Shown here piece after piece: positions 62,321 to 64,000 of a DNA stretch of 64,000 bases. Numbering within the stretch: position 1 is the first letter of the stretch; each line of letters begins with the position of its first letter. The stretch is from Acanthosepion esculentum (Eukaryota > Mollusca > Cephalopoda > Sepiida > Sepiidae). Under the pieces are notes generated by a model that had not been told where the DNA came from, made no database searches, and saw nothing but the letters and a program-made list of their open reading frames with translations. A program made the position numbers and the translations under genes. The DNA is taken from contig OZ038510.1 in NCBI GenBank assembly GCA_964036315.1, positions 82,807,116-82,871,115 of the forward strand, given 5' to 3'.

Positions 62321-62395
<75 letters not shown>
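62244..62395. repeat. AT tracts around a truncated class c remnant
   Basis: AT 62245-62284 and 62325-62391. Between them GTGAACATTGTAGCCAACAC TCAGAGGCGAC is the flank of a class c motif cut at GUC by the second tract. Confidence 0.85.
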
Positions 62396-62396
<1 letters not shown>

Positions 62397-62560
62397 TTTC
62401 ATTGAATACGACAGACAAGGTGATTTTATTTACATTTTATATAAGTTCTCTTTTTTCTTTACGGATGATAAATTTTAGAAAAACTGTCCGAATGTTCATT
62501 TTATATATTTAGCCATTTCTCCAGGATTAAATATTTTAACTGTTAAATAAAAAAAAAATA
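62393..62560 (-). pseudogene. PLE family B N-terminal relic, antisense
   Basis: Minus: VFNEMC at the AT edge, then K-rich sequence and a decayed class e region near 62510-62540. Relative of 4650-4917. Confidence 0.6.
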
Positions 62561-62579
62561 AAACAAACTATTTTTTATT

Positions 62580-62734
62580 AAAACTGTTAAAATATTTAAT
62601 CCTTGAAAATAGCTAAATCTATAGCCGAAAGCGCTCGGATAAAAATAGTCGAGGAAAAAATCCAACATTCGCGGCGTGACGATTGCGTCTAGCATGAAAC
62701 AGCCTGTCGCCTCTGAGTGTTGGCTACAATGTTC

Positions 62735-62738
<4 letters not shown>
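62580..62738 (+). mobile_element. PLE terminal pieces with class e and class c motifs
   Basis: Class e motif 62601-62638 (AUAGCC-GAAAGCGCUC) is followed by a class c motif 62673-62711, so two hammerhead-like classes are joined within 40 bases. Confidence 0.6.
62673..62711 (+). ncRNA. Hammerhead-like motif, class c, one-base-broken
   Basis: Stem I GGC/GCC (62673-62675 and 62709-62711), GUGACGA (only C3 at 62676 is changed, to G), stem II UUGC-GUCUA-GCAU, GAAAC 62696-62700, ACAG-C-CUGU, GUC 62706-62708. Confidence 0.55.
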
Positions 62739-62798
<60 letters not shown>

Positions 62799-63175
62799 CA
62801 CTAACAAACATAAATAAATAAGGAAATATAATAAGATATAAACGTGTTATGTATATGCGTATGTATATGTCTGTTATTTATGTGTGTGTGTTTCCATGTG
62901 TCTGGGGTGGAGTGTATATGTGATGTGTATCTATGTTTGGATATATAAATATATATGTATACATTACAGACTTCACATATATGTGTGCAATATATATGTG
63001 TTTGTGTAAATATATATATGTATATATATATATATATATATAAATATATATAGAAATACATACACACACACACACACATATATATATATTAACATAAGCA
63101 AGAAGAATAAAGTATGTAAAAATAATATATATAAATTATATATAAGAAATATATATATATATGAATTACGTATAA
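62739..63175. repeat. (AT)n, (GT)n and mixed TA-rich tracts
   Basis: AT 62739-62796, then scattered TATATG, TGTGTG and ACACAC runs to 63175. Confidence 0.9.
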
Positions 63176-63339
63176 GTGAAATTCAAAATTGTGAATAAGT
63201 TTTAATATTTTATATTAATTTTTTAAATATTTTTTATTATTATTATTTTAATATTATTATTTTTTTGTATTTTTTATATTGTTTTTAACATTTGATATTA
63301 TTCGGATTCACTTGGATTATTTACCCACGGATATTTTTA

Positions 63340-63341
<2 letters not shown>
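63176..63341. other. AT-rich, no feature
   Basis: TTATTATT-rich sequence. Confidence 0.4.

Positions 63342-63417
<76 letters not shown>
63342..63417. repeat. (AT)n microsatellite
   Basis: 76-base AT tract. Confidence 0.95.
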
Positions 63418-63419
<2 letters not shown>

Positions 63420-64000
63420 ATCGGTTAACTTAACGGAAGTGATATATTGAAAGGGAAGGGGAGAAGAGAGAAAAAAGAAAAAGAAAAAAGAAAGAAAGAA
63501 GGGGGAAGTAAAGAGAAAGAAGATGTAATTAGGCTTTACGAAGGGAGAGGAGGAGTGGTAATTTTTAGTAATTTATGTAAAACAAAAAAGATTTTAATGT
63601 TTGATAGTAATTTAATTTTTTAAAATCACCGAAGAAATTAATTTGTTGTTTTCTAGCAATTTAAATATTTAACTCTTTTACAAATAATTTAGGGATTTAA
63701 TACGAATTAAATAGTATATTTAAAAACACATTCATAGAAAGTACATTAAAATAAATGTATTTAACATATAACAGTTTACTGACAGTAATCTTTTAATATT
63801 GTAAATGATTGTCAAGGTAACATCTCTATCAATTTGAATCTAATTCATGAATGTAATTTGTGACTATTTTTAGATGGGCAATCTTTTTTACTTAAAGTTT
63901 AGGTTTTAAATTAAGATTGAGTAATATTTGAAGGCAATATTAAAGATTTCGTTTTATCATATACATATATATATACCACACATACACTTATGTAAATCTC
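63418..64000. other. No recognised feature
   Basis: GA-rich patch at 63450-63530, then AT-rich DNA to the window end. Confidence 0.4.

Overview
This window looks like intergenic or intronic DNA from a repeat-rich invertebrate. A coleoid cephalopod (octopus, cuttlefish or squid) is my best guess. The evidence is the mass of long (AT)n tracts grading into (AC)n/(GT)n, tRNA-derived SINEs, many Penelope-like element (PLE) pieces and worn LINE 3' ends. The species call is inference. I found no intact host protein-coding gene. Most open reading frames are microsatellite translations or purine-strand low complexity; the recognisable proteins all belong to transposable elements.

Layout. 0-8 kb: a foldback repeat, a tRNA-SINE, a TATC array, PLE fragments and many (AT)n tracts. 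8-16 kb: LINE relics, purine-rich arrays, a 5'-truncated Tc1-like transposase and a cluster of tRNA-like SINE units. 16.2-20.9 kb: a 49-bp palindrome-bearing satellite split by a young Ty3/gypsy LTR element (5-bp duplication CTTAA, LTRs differing at two positions over shared sequence). Its internal region is deleted to a gag-like coiled coil joined to RNase H-integrase, and its 5' LTR alone carries 715 extra bases that include a U2 snRNA 5'-end copy. 21-23.1 kb: a 37-bp minisatellite. 23.5-32 kb: PLE fragments with GIY-YIG endonuclease, SINEs and LINEs among (AT)n tracts. 33.5-34.5 kb: CCAAT-type 24-bp repeats and a 30-bp array open on both strands. 36.6-38.2 kb: three related LTR-like sequences. 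38.3-41.8 kb: LINE, PLE and mariner pieces. 42.6-43.3 kb: four tandem 5S rRNA-like units followed by a tRNA-like module. 43.9-50.6 kb: LINEs, a filled/empty insertion-site pair, a perfect 40-bp hairpin and antisense PLE. 50.6-51 kb: a promoter-like patch with E2F and CRE sites. 52-64 kb: PLE, mariner, a 93-bp hairpin, composite 5S-tRNA SINEs, 3 kb of purine-strand repeats, a 25-bp satellite and more (AT)n tracts.

Two things stand out. First, at least five sequence-unrelated motif families, in or beside PLE-like DNA, share one layout: CUGANGA, stem II, GAAA, then a short palindrome ending in U followed by a non-G base. This is the layout of minimal type I hammerhead ribozymes, which are known from PLEs. 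Two copies keep every core base. Second, RNA-gene-derived sequence recurs in mobile DNA: a 5S tetramer with 138-bp period heads a tRNA-type SINE, two other copies of that SINE carry a single 5S-like head, and an LTR holds a U2 snRNA 5' domain.

All coordinates and base-pairing were read by eye. No alignment, folding or database search was run.
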